DNA of 64,000 nucleotides from Hymenobacter sp. IS2118 (GCF_000715495.1 NZ_JNLX01000149.1:62001-126000); one strand, 5' to 3'. Shown: positions 44,788 to 54,204, counted from the first letter of the stretch. Notes: a model not told the origin generated them from the sequence alone. Made by a program: numbers and translations.

Positions 44788-44837
44788 GGCAGCAAAAAGG
44801 CGTCCCCAATCTTGGTTGGGGACGCCTTTTTGCTGCC
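44788..44837 (+). terminator. 22-bp perfect terminator hairpin
   Basis: Arms 44788-44809 and 44816-44837 are exact reverse complements with a six-base loop; internal A5 and T5 tracts. It can act for both the lipoprotein gene and the convergent serS. Confidence 0.85.
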
Positions 44838-44850
44838 TGTACGTGGCGCT

Positions 44851-44920
44851 GTCAGTTGCTGGTTGTCTATTCTAGTTTTTCGGTCTCAAGTTCAACCCTG
44901 ACAACCCACAACCATCAACT
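44851..44920. repeat. heptad array pair (GTCAGTT / CAACNNN type)
   Basis: Four 7-base units on the left (44851-44878) and three complementary-type units on the right (44900-44920), in the gap between the convergent lipoprotein and serS genes. Confidence 0.65.
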
Positions 44921-44932
44921 AAAAAAAATATT

Positions 44933-46207
44933 CTACCCAATGCGCTCGAAGCCGCAGTAGCTGTGCAGCACCAGCGGCAGGGCTATGCCCGTGCTGGTTT
45001 GGTTGTTTTCCAGCAGCGCGGCCACAATGCGGGGCAGGGCCAGGGCCGAGCCGTTGAGCGTGTGCAGAAGCTGGGTTTTGCCGCCGTCGGCGCGGTAGCG
45101 GCACTTGAGACGGTTGGCCTGGTAGGTTTCAAAGTTCGATACCGAGCTCACTTCCAGCCAGCGGCCCTGGGCGGCGCTCCATACCTCCAGGTCGTAGGTG
45201 AGGGCAGCGGTGAAGCTCATGTCGCCGCCGCACAGGCGCAACACGCGGTAGGGGAGGCCCAACTGCTGCAACAGGCCTTCTACGTGGGCCAGCATGGCTT
45301 CCAGGGCGTCGTAGCTCTGGTCGGGCTCCGTGATTTGCACAATTTCCACCTTGTCGAACTGGTGCAGGCGGTTGAGGCCGCGCACGTCGGCACCCCAGGA
45401 ACCGGCCTCGCGGCGGAAGCAGGGCGTGTGGCCGGCCATGCGCACGGGCAGCTTATCCAGGGCAATGATTTCGTCGCGGTAAATATTGGTCAGCGGCACC
45501 TCGGCCGTGGGAATGAGGTAGAGGTCGTCCTTAGCGTCGTGGTACATCTGGCCCTCCTTGTCGGGCAGCTGGCCGGTGCCGTAGCCGCTGGCCTCGTTCA
45601 CCAGAATCGGGGGCTGCATTTCGGTGTAGCCGGCGTCGCGGGCCTCGTCCAGAAAGAAGTTGATGAGGGCGCGTTGCAGCCGGGCGCCCTGGTTCTTGTA
45701 CACCGGAAAGCCCGCGCCCGTGATTTTGTTGCCCAGCTCAAAGTCGATGATGTCATACTTTTTAATAAGCTCCCAGTGCGGCTGCGCGTCGGGGCCCAGC
45801 GTGGGCTTGGTGCCGTGCTCGCGCACTACTTCGTTGTCCTGGGCGGCGCGGCCCTGGGGCACGCTGGCGTGGGGCAGGTTGGGCAGCTTGTAGAGCAGTT
45901 GCTGCTGCTCTTTTTCCACTTGCGTCAGCTCGGCGGCGGCGGCTTGGGTGTACTGCTTGAGCTCGGCAGTGCGGGCCTTGAGGGTTTCGGCACCGGCTTT
46001 ATCGCCGGCTTTCATCAGGCCGCCTATCTGGCGGGCCAGCTCATTGGCTTCGGCCTGGGCCGCGTCGTGGCTGGTTTGGAGGGAGCGGCGGCGCTGGTCC
46101 AGGTCAAGGATGGCGGCCACATCGGCGGGGCCGGTGGCGTAATGTTTTTTGGCGAGGCCAGCCAGCACCAGCTCGGTCTGGTCGCGGAGAACGGAAATTT
46201 GCAGCAT
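44933..46207 (-). CDS. serS: seryl-tRNA synthetase
   Basis: A 424-residue class II aminoacyl-tRNA synthetase that charges tRNA-Ser (and Sec tRNA where present). The N-terminal coiled coil that contacts the long variable arm covers about 30-105. The catalytic core holds motif 2 (HTPCFRREAGSWG) and motif 3-type residues near the C-terminus (SALALPRIVAALLENNQ). The ATG at 46207 gives the standard MLQISVLRDQ start; the open frame extends upstream to 46297 without merit. Divergent from rho. Confidence 0.95.
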   Translation of the reverse strand: MLQISVLRDQTELVLAGLAKKHYATGPADVAAILDLDQRRRSLQTSHDAAQAEANELARQIGGLMKAGDKAGAETLKARTAELKQYTQAAAAELTQVEKEQQQLLYKLPNLPHASVPQGRAAQDNEVVREHGTKPTLGPDAQPHWELIKKYDIIDFELGNKITGAGFPVYKNQGARLQRALINFFLDEARDAGYTEMQPPILVNEASGYGTGQLPDKEGQMYHDAKDDLYLIPTAEVPLTNIYRDEIIALDKLPVRMAGHTPCFRREAGSWGADVRGLNRLHQFDKVEIVQITEPDQSYDALEAMLAHVEGLLQQLGLPYRVLRLCGGDMSFTAALTYDLEVWSAAQGRWLEVSSVSNFETYQANRLKCRYRADGGKTQLLHTLNGSALALPRIVAALLENNQTSTGIALPLVLHSYCGFERIG

Positions 46208-46653
46208 GGGGCTTGAAGTGGAACGGGGGCAAATGTCGGAAGTAAAACCGGGTAGAACCACAGGGCTGCTGCTGTGGGCCTTGGCGCGGGCACGCAACTT
46301 ATTTTGCGGCCCAGCCTGTTAGGGCCTCGTCGGGCGGCATCCGATTTGGCAGTTTGCCCGTAATGCGCTAACATTGCGTTAGCAACCGGCCGCCGTGGCC
46401 GGAACCGCAGGCCCTGGCGCCTGCTTCCGGCCCGTCATTTGCTGAACCCCCTCGCGGCCCCTTTCGCACCTCATTTTCTTGCTTATCCATTGCGCGCCGC
46501 GCGCTGCTATTCTCGCAATAGCCCGCGTTTCCTGCCAATGCTTTATCGCGGCCTGTCCGCTTTCGTGCCGTAGCTGGTTTGTTGGGCCCCACGCGGGCTC
46601 CCAGGGTCGCCAGCCCCTCGATTCACGCCGATGTTTCTCCCCTTATTCCCTTT
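46208..46653. other. serS-rho divergent intergenic region
   Basis: About 445 bases without a supported gene. A small hairpin (GCTAAC 46367 with GTTAGC 46378) lies in the middle. The length of DNA before rho leaves room for a long leader, which in other bacteria carries rho autoregulation; nothing here proves it. Confidence 0.5.
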
Positions 46654-48888
46654 ATGCACACCATTAACGAGTTGAAGGACCGGCTGCTGTCCGACCTGAA
46701 AGAAATTGCCGAGCAGATGAATGTCGGCAACTTTAAACGGCTCAGCAAGCAGGATTTGATTTACAAAATCCTCGACCAGCAAGCCCTCATTCCGGGTGCC
46801 GCCGACCAGCCTGCCCCCGCGGCTGCTCCGGCCGCCGTGGCCGAAGCCCCTGCGGCGACCGCTGCCGCACCCCGCGCACCCAAAGCCCGCCGCCCGGCCC
46901 CCAGCACCGCCGAACAGCCTTTTTCGGACGTAGCCCCGCCCGCTGCCAAAACCGCCCGCCCCGCGCGGGAGCCCCGCCGCGAGTCCGAGCCCGCCGCCAA
47001 CGTCGAAATTCTGGACCCCATCGAAGGCCTGGCCCTGGTGCCCGCCTCGGAAGCTACCGGCGCCTCCCTGGCCAACGAGCCCGTGCCAGTAGTGGCCCCG
47101 CAGGCCAACGAAGAAGCTGGCCCCAGCGCCGACCAACAGATTAACGGCACCGAGCAGCAGGACGCCAACGCCGCCCGCCCCGAGCGCCGCGAGCGCCGCG
47201 AGCGCCGCGAGCGGGTAGACCGCGCCGGCCGCCCCATCACGGAGCAGCGCGCCGCCGAGATGGCCGCCGAAAAAGCCGCCGCCGAAATTGCCGCCGCCGC
47301 CGAAGCTGCCAACGCGCCCTTGGAGAACGGCAATGATGGCCGTGATGGCCGCCGCGAACCCGGTGGGAGTGGCTTTGGCGACCGCCGCGAAAACCGCGCC
47401 GACCGCTTCGAGCGCGACAACCGCGAGCCGCGTGACGGCCGCGAGCAGCGCTTTCCGCGCAACGACCAGCCCCGTGAAAACCGCGAGCCCCGCAACGACC
47501 AACCCCGGGAGCAGCGTGAGCCTCGCAACGACCAACCCCGCGAAAACCGGGAAGGCCAGCCCCGCGAGCCGCGCAACGACCAGCCCCGCAATGGCCAGGA
47601 GCGCGATAATAACCGCAACCTGACCCGCGAGGAGCGCTACGCCCAGCGCGACCTACAGCGCCAACAGCGCGCCCTCAACCCCGATGGCACGCCCCGCACC
47701 GACCAGCCCCAGCGCGAGCCGCGCGAACCCCAGCCGCAGCGCGAGCCCCAGCGCCCCGCCCGGCAGGACCTGGACCTGGTGGTGCCCGGCGGCGGCACCT
47801 TTGAGTTGATGCCCGACGGTGGCTACGGCTTCCTGCGCTCGCCCTACTACAACTACCTCTCCTCGCCCGACGACATTTACGTGTCGCCGCAGCAGGTGAA
47901 GCAATACGCCATGAAGCCCGGCGACACGGTGATTTGCACCATTCGCCCGCCGCGCGAAGGCGAAAAATACTTTGCCCTGGTGGGTGTGGACAGCATGAAC
48001 GGCCGCACCGTGGAGGAAGTCCGCGACCGGGTGCCGTTCAGCCACCTCACCCCGCTTTTTGCCGACCAGCGCATGAAGCTGAGCACCAAGTCCAGCCAAA
48101 TCAGCACCCGCGTGCTTGACTTGTTTGCCCCCATCGGCAAAGGCCAGCGCGGCCTGATTGTGGCCCAGCCCAAAACCGGTAAAACCGTGCTGCTGCAGGA
48201 AGTAGCCAACGCCATTTCCGAGAACCACCCCGAGGTGTATCTGATGATACTGCTCATCGACGAACGCCCCGAGGAAGTGACCGATATGGCCCGCACCGTG
48301 AAGGCCGAAGTGCTCAGCTCGACCTTCGACGAAACGGCCGACCGCCACGTGAAAATCGCCGAAATGGCTCTCGACAAGGCGCGTCGCCTCGTGGAGTGTG
48401 GCCACGACGTGGTCATTCTGCTCGACTCCATTACCCGCCTGGCGCGGGCTTACAACACGGTGCAGCCCAGCTCCTCGCGCATCCTTTCGGGTGGTATCGA
48501 TGCGGGCGCCCTGCAAAAGCCCAAGCGCTTTTTCGGTGCGGCCCGCAACGTGGAAGGCGGCGGCTCACTCACTATCATTGCCACCGCTCTCATCGAAACT
48601 GGCTCCAAAATGGACGAGGTTATCTTCGAGGAATTCAAAGGCACCGGCAACATGGAACTGCAGCTGGACCGCAAGCTGGCCAACAAGCGCGTATTCCCGG
48701 CCATCGACATCCCGGCTTCCGGCACCCGCCGCGAAGACCTGCTCATGAGCAAGGACGAGCTGAGCCGCGTGTGGGTACTGCGCAAGTTCATGTCGGACAT
48801 GACGGCCACCGAGGCCATGGAATTCCTGAAGGACCGCATCAAAGGCACTAAGGATAACGAGGAATTCCTCATCTCCATGAACGGCTAA
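46654..48888 (+). CDS. rho: transcription termination factor Rho with long disordered insert
   Basis: A 744-residue RNA-dependent ATPase, far longer than the 419 residues of E. coli Rho. The N-terminal helix bundle ([12 protein letters not shown]...[14 protein letters not shown], 1-38) is separated from the cold-shock-like RNA-binding domain (from about 372, [15 protein letters not shown]) by about 330 residues of Pro/Ala/Glu/Arg/Asn/Gln-rich, low-complexity sequence with imperfect repeats of the [11 protein letters not shown] type. The Walker A (AQPKTGKT, about 505), Walker B ([16 protein letters not shown]) and Q/R-loop regions are normal. In Bacteroides thetaiotaomicron a comparable Rho insert drives phase separation; the same is likely here. 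Confidence 0.95.
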   Translation: MHTINELKDRLLSDLKEIAEQMNVGNFKRLSKQDLIYKILDQQALIPGAADQPAPAAAPAAVAEAPAATAAAPRAPKARRPAPSTAEQPFSDVAPPAAKTARPAREPRRESEPAANVEILDPIEGLALVPASEATGASLANEPVPVVAPQANEEAGPSADQQINGTEQQDANAARPERRERRERRERVDRAGRPITEQRAAEMAAEKAAAEIAAAAEAANAPLENGNDGRDGRREPGGSGFGDRRENRADRFERDNREPRDGREQRFPRNDQPRENREPRNDQPREQREPRNDQPRENREGQPREPRNDQPRNGQERDNNRNLTREERYAQRDLQRQQRALNPDGTPRTDQPQREPREPQPQREPQRPARQDLDLVVPGGGTFELMPDGGYGFLRSPYYNYLSSPDDIYVSPQQVKQYAMKPGDTVICTIRPPREGEKYFALVGVDSMNGRTVEEVRDRVPFSHLTPLFADQRMKLSTKSSQISTRVLDLFAPIGKGQRGLIVAQPKTGKTVLLQEVANAISENHPEVYLMILLIDERPEEVTDMARTVKAEVLSSTFDETADRHVKIAEMALDKARRLVECGHDVVILLDSITRLARAYNTVQPSSSRILSGGIDAGALQKPKRFFGAARNVEGGGSLTIIATALIETGSKMDEVIFEEFKGTGNMELQLDRKLANKRVFPAIDIPASGTRREDLLMSKDELSRVWVLRKFMSDMTATEAMEFLKDRIKGTKDNEEFLISMNG

Positions 48889-48909
48889 TCCCGATTTGCT
48901 TTACAAACG

Positions 48910-48943
48910 AAAAGCCCGTTGCAGTAATGCAGCGGGCTTTTTT
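48910..48943 (+). terminator. rho-independent terminator of rho
   Basis: AAAAGCCCGTTGCA and TGCAGCGGGCTTTT pair with one G-T, followed by T tract. Confidence 0.8.
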
Positions 48944-48953
48944 GTGCAACGGG

Positions 48954-49084
48954 GTAGAGACGCATATTTGCGTCTCGTCGTTGAACGGAACCGTTCGACG
49001 ACGAGACGCAAGTCGTTCAACGCAATTTGTTCGACGGCGCTGCCGCAAGTCGTTCAACGACGAGACGCAAATATGCGTCTCTAC
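48954..49084. repeat. 131-bp compound palindrome (GTAGAGACGCA ends)
   Basis: Terminal arms 48954-48987 and 49051-49084 are exact 34-bp reverse complements. Each arm is itself partly palindromic (GACGCATATTTGCGTC), and the centre holds another hairpin (GAACGGAACCGTTC) and further GTCGTTCAACG copies. It could fold into a branched cruciform. No gene inside. Confidence 0.9.
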
Positions 49085-49116
49085 ACCGCTAAATTTGGGC
49101 TCCATCACATTACCCA

Positions 49117-49773
49117 ATGGCCCCTGTTTCCCTGCCCGAATTACTCTACATCCACGACCCACTGTGCGGCTGGTGCTACGGCATGAGCCCCGTTATCGGC
49201 CGCGTCCAAGCTGATTTTGCCGGCCGGCTCGACGTATCGGTGCTGTGCGGCGGCATGCTGACCGGCGTGCAGGCCGCACCCATGGCGGAAGCATGGCACG
49301 ACCTCAAAAAGGAGTTGGCCGATGTAAAAAAGGCGACGGGCGTGGAAGTAGGCGTTGCATTCACCGCTCTGGCCGAAACTGGAAATTACGTGTACGACTC
49401 GGAGCCGCCGAGCCGGGCCATTGTCGCTTTTCGGCAGATTACGCAGGACCCCGCCCGCGCCGTGGCCTTCGCGCACGCCGTGCAGCTGGCCCTGTTTCGG
49501 GACGGAATGGATTTGAACGACCCGACTACCTACAACGCGCTGCTGGCGCCATTCGGCGTGGATGCAACGGAGTTCCACCGCCGGTTTGCGGCCCCCGAAA
49601 CGGCCCGGGCAACCCAGCAGGAATTTGCCGCCGTGGCCCGCATCGGGGTGCAGGGCTTCCCCACCAGCGTGGTGCGGCTGGGGGAGCGGGGCTACGTGCT
49701 GGCCCGCGGCTACCAGCCCTACGAACTGGTACGGCATGGCTTGGAGCAGCTGTTGCGGGAGCAAGGTGCGTAA
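49117..49773 (+). CDS. DsbA-family thioredoxin-fold protein (CGWC)
   Basis: 218 residues. The thioredoxin fold has the active site CGWC (17-20) in DPLCGWCYGMSPVI, a helical insertion (about 60-165) and a cis-Pro in GVQGFPTSVVRLG (about 180-190). It resembles the FrnE/YwbO group of DsbA-like proteins. No signal peptide is present, so it is probably cytoplasmic and acts as an oxidoreductase or glutathione-independent isomerase of unknown substrate. It follows the rho palindrome and ends 12 bases before a convergent lipoprotein gene. Confidence 0.8.
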   Translation: MAPVSLPELLYIHDPLCGWCYGMSPVIGRVQADFAGRLDVSVLCGGMLTGVQAAPMAEAWHDLKKELADVKKATGVEVGVAFTALAETGNYVYDSEPPSRAIVAFRQITQDPARAVAFAHAVQLALFRDGMDLNDPTTYNALLAPFGVDATEFHRRFAAPETARATQQEFAAVARIGVQGFPTSVVRLGERGYVLARGYQPYELVRHGLEQLLREQGA

Positions 49774-49785
49774 TAGGTCGGCGCT

Positions 49786-50415
49786 TTACCGTACTCGAAT
49801 AACCTCTTTTTGCAGTGGCGACCACGCAATCCGCTGCTGGTCTTCTTTGCCTTTTAAATAGTCGAATCGAATGGCGTCGGGGCGCTGCTTGAGGTCGTTC
49901 CAGGCGGTAGGGTCCAGGTTCTCAAGGCCCGTTGGCAAAGCAGCCTCGGCGGCAATGGCGGGGGCGTGAAATTGCGAAGGCTGAAAGAACTGGTCGATGC
50001 GCCGCCGTACAAAGGCTTCGCGCTGGGCGCGGGTGGCAGTGGGCGTGGTCATCTCGTACACCAGCGCGGCTTCGAGGTCGGGCTCAGTGAGCATTTCTCG
50101 GAAGATGACCTGGCCCTCGGCGTTGGTAATGGTGAATTCGCCGGTGCCTTCCAGCATCGACGGGCCCCGAAATACCAGCTGGAAGGTATCGGGGGGACCC
50201 TGTGGGCTGCTGAAATTGCGCCGCTCGCGCACCGTGCGCAAGGTGTCGCGCAGGGCCGAAACCGCTTTGGCGCGGGAAGTATCGGGGGCGGGCAGCGCCG
50301 CAGAATCCTGCGCTGGCTGGCCGGCCGTAGCGGAGGCCGTTTCTTCCTGCACGGCCGAGGGGTTGGAATTGCAGGCCGCCAGCAGCGGCAACAGAGCGAG
50401 CCAAGAGTAGCGCAT
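49786..50415 (-). CDS. lipoprotein of unknown function
   Basis: A 209-residue lipoprotein (MRYSWLALLPLLAAC lipobox) with an Ala/Ser/Pro-rich, probably disordered region of about 40 residues and a folded part starting GPPDTFQLVFRGPSM and ending IAWSPLQKEVIRV. I do not recognise a family. The ATG at 50415 precedes the signal; the frame is open to 50535. It lies downstream of the UbiA gene on the same strand (gap 85 bases), possibly in one transcript. Confidence 0.6.
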   Translation of the reverse strand: MRYSWLALLPLLAACNSNPSAVQEETASATAGQPAQDSAALPAPDTSRAKAVSALRDTLRTVRERRNFSSPQGPPDTFQLVFRGPSMLEGTGEFTITNAEGQVIFREMLTEPDLEAALVYEMTTPTATRAQREAFVRRRIDQFFQPSQFHAPAIAAEAALPTGLENLDPTAWNDLKQRPDAIRFDYLKGKEDQQRIAWSPLQKEVIRVR

Positions 50416-50500
50416 GAGGTCAGCTAATAAGAAACGAGACAATACTTGTTTATACGCAAATGCGCCGTGCAGAAGGTGTTTTTTCGGAATAAGGGCCGCG

Positions 50501-51376
50501 TTAGTGCCAGAGTAGCATAGCAATAAAGGCCGCACTCAGACACAACGACGACACTTGGTTCATGCGCATGGTGTGCTCAAAATTGGCAGCTTTCTCATCG
50601 TGCCACACCAGCCAGGCCCAGCGGCCAAACAGTACCACCACCGGCCCGGTAGCCACCAGAAATAGCAGCAGCGGCCGGATTTCCTGGCGTAGCCAGTAAG
50701 CCAGGCCCAGCGTGGCAGCGCCTGCCAGCAGTCCCACCGCTGCAAACACAAACGTGCCCCGAATACCCAGCCGCAAGCTTAGGGTGCGGTCGCCGCGTTG
50801 GGCGTCTTCCTCATGTTGGTACACCTGCGTGAGCGGGTAAGAGCCGCACAAAAACAGCGTGCTCACCAGCGCCAGCAGCAGGTTGGTCTTTTCCAATAGC
50901 TGGCTTTCCGTGGCTCCCGCGCCTACCTGCGTCATCAAAAAAGTAAAAGCACCCTGAAATACCACCACCACCAGCGTGCTTAGCAGCGGGTACTTTTTTA
51001 GTCGGATTCCCTCGTAGCTGTACGCCTTCGAAACTAGCAGGTACACCACCACCAGCCCCGCAAACGGCAGCGACAGCAACGCTGCCCCGACCACGGCCAG
51101 CGCATCGAAGAGCCACACCAGGTGCAGCAGCTCCGGTGTCACTTTGGGCGGCGCCTTGAGGCCGCCAATGCTGCCCTCGTCCTTGTCGTAGTAGGAATTG
51201 TAGCCGTTGGAGGCGGGGTAGGCCAGTAGGTGCAGCACCACAAATACGCCCGCCGCCCGTCCGCTGCTCCATGGCCCGCGCAGAGCACTCAGCCCAAACC
51301 AGAACACGGGCATGAGGTAAATAGAAAAAGGAATGCGCAGCAGCGGCAGCGCTTTTTTATAAGCAGCAAAAGACAT
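50501..51376 (-). CDS. UbiA-family prenyltransferase
   Basis: A 291-residue membrane enzyme with about eight helices. The two Mg-pyrophosphate motifs are NGYNSYYDKDEG (about 77-88; N-x3-D-x-D form) and YQHEEDAQRGDRT (about 195-207). Members attach prenyl chains to aromatic rings (quinones, chlorophyll, haem O) or to polar heads. The upstream neighbour is a methyltransferase (gap 83 bases), which suggests a prenylated and methylated product, but no other quinone gene is nearby. The ATG at 51376 was preferred over upstream codons. Confidence 0.8.
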   Translation of the reverse strand: MSFAAYKKALPLLRIPFSIYLMPVFWFGLSALRGPWSSGRAAGVFVVLHLLAYPASNGYNSYYDKDEGSIGGLKAPPKVTPELLHLVWLFDALAVVGAALLSLPFAGLVVVYLLVSKAYSYEGIRLKKYPLLSTLVVVVFQGAFTFLMTQVGAGATESQLLEKTNLLLALVSTLFLCGSYPLTQVYQHEEDAQRGDRTLSLRLGIRGTFVFAAVGLLAGAATLGLAYWLRQEIRPLLLFLVATGPVVVLFGRWAWLVWHDEKAANFEHTMRMNQVSSLCLSAAFIAMLLWH

Positions 51377-51459
51377 GCACGAAAGTAGGGGGAAGGGTGG
51401 TTTCTTGGTCTTGCCAATTACCCAAACGGCGCGGAAACGCGAAGCACCGCTTCGCGCTA

Positions 51460-52248
51460 CTATTGCTTCGGCCAGCCGATGAGGTAGGTGACCTGCGGGC
51501 CCCACCAGTGGTGCTTTTTGCCCGCCTGCCACGTAAACAGCCCCGCCGGGTCGGCCGAATGGGCCAGGGCCAGCAGCTCATCCGTGGAATACATGCGGAG
51601 CAGTGACACCGACCCGTCCCAGATGGTGCAGAGCGGAATGATGGGGATGAGGTAGGTAAACACCAGCCGGCTGAGCCGGAACGGCCGAAAAAATGGCGTG
51701 AGCAGCAGTTGCGCCACGGGCAGCACCGTGACCGCCAGCAGCAACTCCAGCCAGTGCTTCCCGGCGCCTTCAAACACGCCAATGCCCGTGCCGGCGCGCA
51801 CGGCGTCGCGCAGCATGGCGGTGGCCGCCTCGGGGGGAAAGTGGTGGAAGGCCGAAAAAATAGTGCGAAACCCCAGCAGATTTGCCGGCACCGCCAGCGC
51901 GTTCACGGGAGCATTTTCGTGCCCGATGCGGCCGTGCGTGCGTCGGGCAATGTCGGTCCAGGCAGCGGGTTGGGGGTAGAGGTCGGTGAGGGTGATGCGC
52001 ACGTCGCGCATGCCCTGCGCTTCCAGGGCGCGCCACACGGTTTCGGTGCCGCCCCCGGCGCCGGCCCCCAACTCCAGCACGGTGGTCTGGCCCGTGTGGC
52101 GCAGGCCCTCGGCCAGCAGCGGCGCAATGGGCCGGTAGGTACCCAGGGCCGAAATCATGAACCGCAGGTAGTCCATCATGCCTGCCCGGATGACGGCCGG
52201 AAACCACGGCAGGTCTTCAAACTCAAACAGGCGTAAGCGTAGGCGCAT
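51460..52248 (-). CDS. class I SAM-dependent methyltransferase with membrane-associated tail
   Basis: 262 residues. The Rossmann SAM site is TVLELGAGAGGGTETVWRAL (about 60-80), followed by ITLTDLYPQP. A hydrophobic segment of about 45 residues (ELLLAVTVLPVAQLLL and RLVFTYLIPIIPL) near the C-terminus may hold it to the membrane. Substrate unknown; the adjacent UbiA prenyltransferase hints at a lipid or prenyl-aromatic acceptor. The ATG at 52248 (MRLRLRLFEFEDLPWF) was chosen; the open frame runs upstream into another gene. Confidence 0.7.
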   Translation of the reverse strand: MRLRLRLFEFEDLPWFPAVIRAGMMDYLRFMISALGTYRPIAPLLAEGLRHTGQTTVLELGAGAGGGTETVWRALEAQGMRDVRITLTDLYPQPAAWTDIARRTHGRIGHENAPVNALAVPANLLGFRTIFSAFHHFPPEAATAMLRDAVRAGTGIGVFEGAGKHWLELLLAVTVLPVAQLLLTPFFRPFRLSRLVFTYLIPIIPLCTIWDGSVSLLRMYSTDELLALAHSADPAGLFTWQAGKKHHWWGPQVTYLIGWPKQ

Positions 52249-52388
52249 GACCCAAGGATACGAAAGCTGGGCGGGAGCGGCCAAAAAACGTTTTTGAACA
52301 GCTTCATATTCCGGCTTATGTGGCGCAATGCTCGCCCGCGTAACCAGGTACCGCGTCAACCTCGCCGCTTGGTAACGGCTGGCAACAT

Positions 52389-52826
52389 CTAAGCGTAGGC
52401 CACTTTTGCCGCTTTTTGGCGGGGCCGATACAGCCAGGCTACCGCCAACACCGCCGTGCCCAGATAAGGACGCGAAAAGCTCAGCAGGCTGCTGGGCGAG
52501 CCAATGGGCAACCAGTGCAGCAACGCCATATGGGCTACTCCAAACACCACCAATACCCCTGCCAGGGCCAGCAGGCGGCAGCGCAGTTCTGTGCAGGCAC
52601 AGCGCGACATCGCAAAAAACGGCCACGCCAGCGGCACGCAAGCCAGCGAAAGTAGGGCTACCATTAGCCCCACTACCAGGGGTATCGCCAGGTCAGTCGG
52701 GTATTTGAAGCTGAAGTCCAGCACCAGTAAGGCAGTACCTCCCAGGTTGCTGAACAGCCAAACCCACATGGTGCGAGCCAGGGCCGACTGGCTAGTGACA
52801 GGAGTAGAAGAGTGAGTGAACGGCAT
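52389..52826 (-). CDS. small membrane protein, four predicted helices
   Basis: A 145-residue protein with hydrophobic segments at about 20-38, 45-72, 78-102 and 118-137 and a short basic C-terminus (RPRQKAAKVAYA). No recognised family. The ATG at 52826 (MPFTHSS) gives a plausible cytoplasmic N-terminus. It lies upstream of the methyltransferase gene on the same strand, separated by 140 bases. Confidence 0.55.
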   Translation of the reverse strand: MPFTHSSTPVTSQSALARTMWVWLFSNLGGTALLVLDFSFKYPTDLAIPLVVGLMVALLSLACVPLAWPFFAMSRCACTELRCRLLALAGVLVVFGVAHMALLHWLPIGSPSSLLSFSRPYLGTAVLAVAWLYRPRQKAAKVAYA

Positions 52827-53193
52827 AGTGTAAAAAATGAGGGTGAATAAATGAGAGAAGCAGTAGTTCTGTAAAACCATCAAGAGGATTGTTTTACACG
52901 GTAAACACCTGATTTTAGGCGGCGAATGATTTACGAACCGTATTTATTGACTGGATTTTGTAAGTAGATAAGTTATACAAATGGGAAATTGCGGACTTGA
53001 AATAAAAGCTATTTGAGTATCGATGCCTGTAGAAAAGTATCTTGATAACCAAGTATTTATGAAATTCGGTGCATGAGGAATTATCCAGCATATAGAAACC
53101 CGTTCCGCTTTTGGGAGAAATTATTTTGAAAAAAATGCCAAGTCGCATTACTAACGCCCAATTGTGCCTAGCTTTGCATCACAAAGTACTTCT
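52827..53193. other. AT-rich intergenic region
   Basis: About 370 bases, strongly AT-rich between 52840 and 53160, dividing a minus-strand run from a plus-strand run. No supported gene. It carries the -7 box for the next gene at 53169. Confidence 0.6.
53169..53176 (+). promoter_or_regulatory. -7 promoter box of the membrane-protein/regulator operon
   Basis: TAGCTTTG, exact TAnnTTTG match, 17 bases before the ATG at 53194. Confidence 0.6.
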
Positions 53194-53877
53194 ATGGTTA
53201 TGAAGCCCGCCCACGCCGACCCGCTCGCCCAGCTCACCGAGATTCGCGCCATTATGGAGCGGAGCTCGCGGTTTTTGTCGTTGTCCGGCTTGAGCGGGGT
53301 AGGGGCGGGCGTGGTAGCGTTGGCCGGGGCCACAGTGGGCCACTTTTATCTGAAAAGCCATTATTCCGATGGCTACCTGCAGCTGATGCAGGGCTCGGCG
53401 CGGGAGCGGCAGGCGGCGCTGCCGTTTCTGCTGCTGCTCACGGCCGTGATGATAGGCGCGGCGCTGCTGCTGGCGTTTTTCTTCACCCAGCGCCGCACCA
53501 AACACGCTGGTCAGCCGCTGTGGAGCGGCCCGGCGCGGCGGCTGGCCTTGGCGCTGGCCGTGCCGCTGATTACAGGCGGGCTGTTTTGCCTGCGCCTGTT
53601 TTTGGGCGGCGATGCGGCCATGGTGGTGCCCGGCCTGCTGGTGTTCTACGGGCTGGCCCTGCTCAACGCCAGCAAATACACGCTGGAAGAAATCCGCTGG
53701 CTGGGCCTCACCCAGATTGGGTTGGGCTTGCTGTGCATGCTGCTGCCGGGCTGGGGCCTGCTGTTCTTTGCCCTGGGCTTTGGCCTGGGCCACATCGGCT
53801 ACGGCCTGGTGATGTACAACCGCTACGAGCGGCCGGGCCCGGCCGGCGCGGCGCCTAACCCTGCATTGGCCCGTTGA
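53194..53877 (+). CDS. membrane protein of unknown function
   Basis: A 227-residue protein with a short helical N-terminus (DPLAQLTEIRAIMERSSRFL) and about six membrane helices in pairs (30-50, 78-100, 118-140, 145-160, 170-188, 190-205). It resembles the membrane components found beside PadR/HTH_34-type regulators in Bacteroidota. The next gene, a winged-helix regulator, starts inside its stop codon (TTGA overlap), so the two are translationally coupled and probably work together. Confidence 0.65.
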   Translation: MVMKPAHADPLAQLTEIRAIMERSSRFLSLSGLSGVGAGVVALAGATVGHFYLKSHYSDGYLQLMQGSARERQAALPFLLLLTAVMIGAALLLAFFFTQRRTKHAGQPLWSGPARRLALALAVPLITGGLFCLRLFLGGDAAMVVPGLLVFYGLALLNASKYTLEEIRWLGLTQIGLGLLCMLLPGWGLLFFALGFGLGHIGYGLVMYNRYERPGPAGAAPNPALAR

Positions 53878-54167
53878 AGCACCTCATTCACACCCTCAAC
53901 AAGGCCTTCGACCACCGCGTGCGGCTGGGCGTGATGGCCGTGCTGATGGCCAACGACTCCGTGAGTTTCAACGACCTAAAGGAAGTGCTCGACCTCACCG
54001 ACGGCAACCTCGCCAGCCACGTAGCGGCCCTCGAAAAGGCCGAATACGTGCTGGTGAGCAAGCAGTTCATTGGCAAAAAGCCGAACACGACCTACTCGGC
54101 TACCGAAGCAGGCAAAACCGCTTTTCAGCAGCACTTGGCCACTTTAGAGAAGCTGCTGCGAAGCTAG
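53874..54167 (+). CDS. winged-helix transcriptional regulator
   Basis: A 97-residue single-domain regulator of the HTH_34/MarR-like winged-helix type. DNA-binding helices are in SFNDLKEVLDLTDGNLASHV (about 29-48) and the wing is in EYVLVSKQFIGKKPNTTYS. The initiation codon is TTG, overlapping the TGA of the preceding gene by one base, which fixes the start well because the family begins at this point. It likely represses or activates its own operon. Confidence 0.8.
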   Translation: MKHLIHTLNKAFDHRVRLGVMAVLMANDSVSFNDLKEVLDLTDGNLASHVAALEKAEYVLVSKQFIGKKPNTTYSATEAGKTAFQQHLATLEKLLRS

Positions 54168-54204
54168 CGCCATCATCCCATTATTCACTCTTCTGAGCTA
54201 ACCC

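Noticed and set aside
44788-44837. 22-bp perfect palindrome as a mobile repeat
   Set aside because: Position right after a stop codon, short loop and A/T tracts make a terminator the simpler explanation.
52915-53148. 77-residue minus-strand frame in the AT-rich gap
   Set aside because: No recognisable protein; AT-rich DNA, and no promoter or start context.
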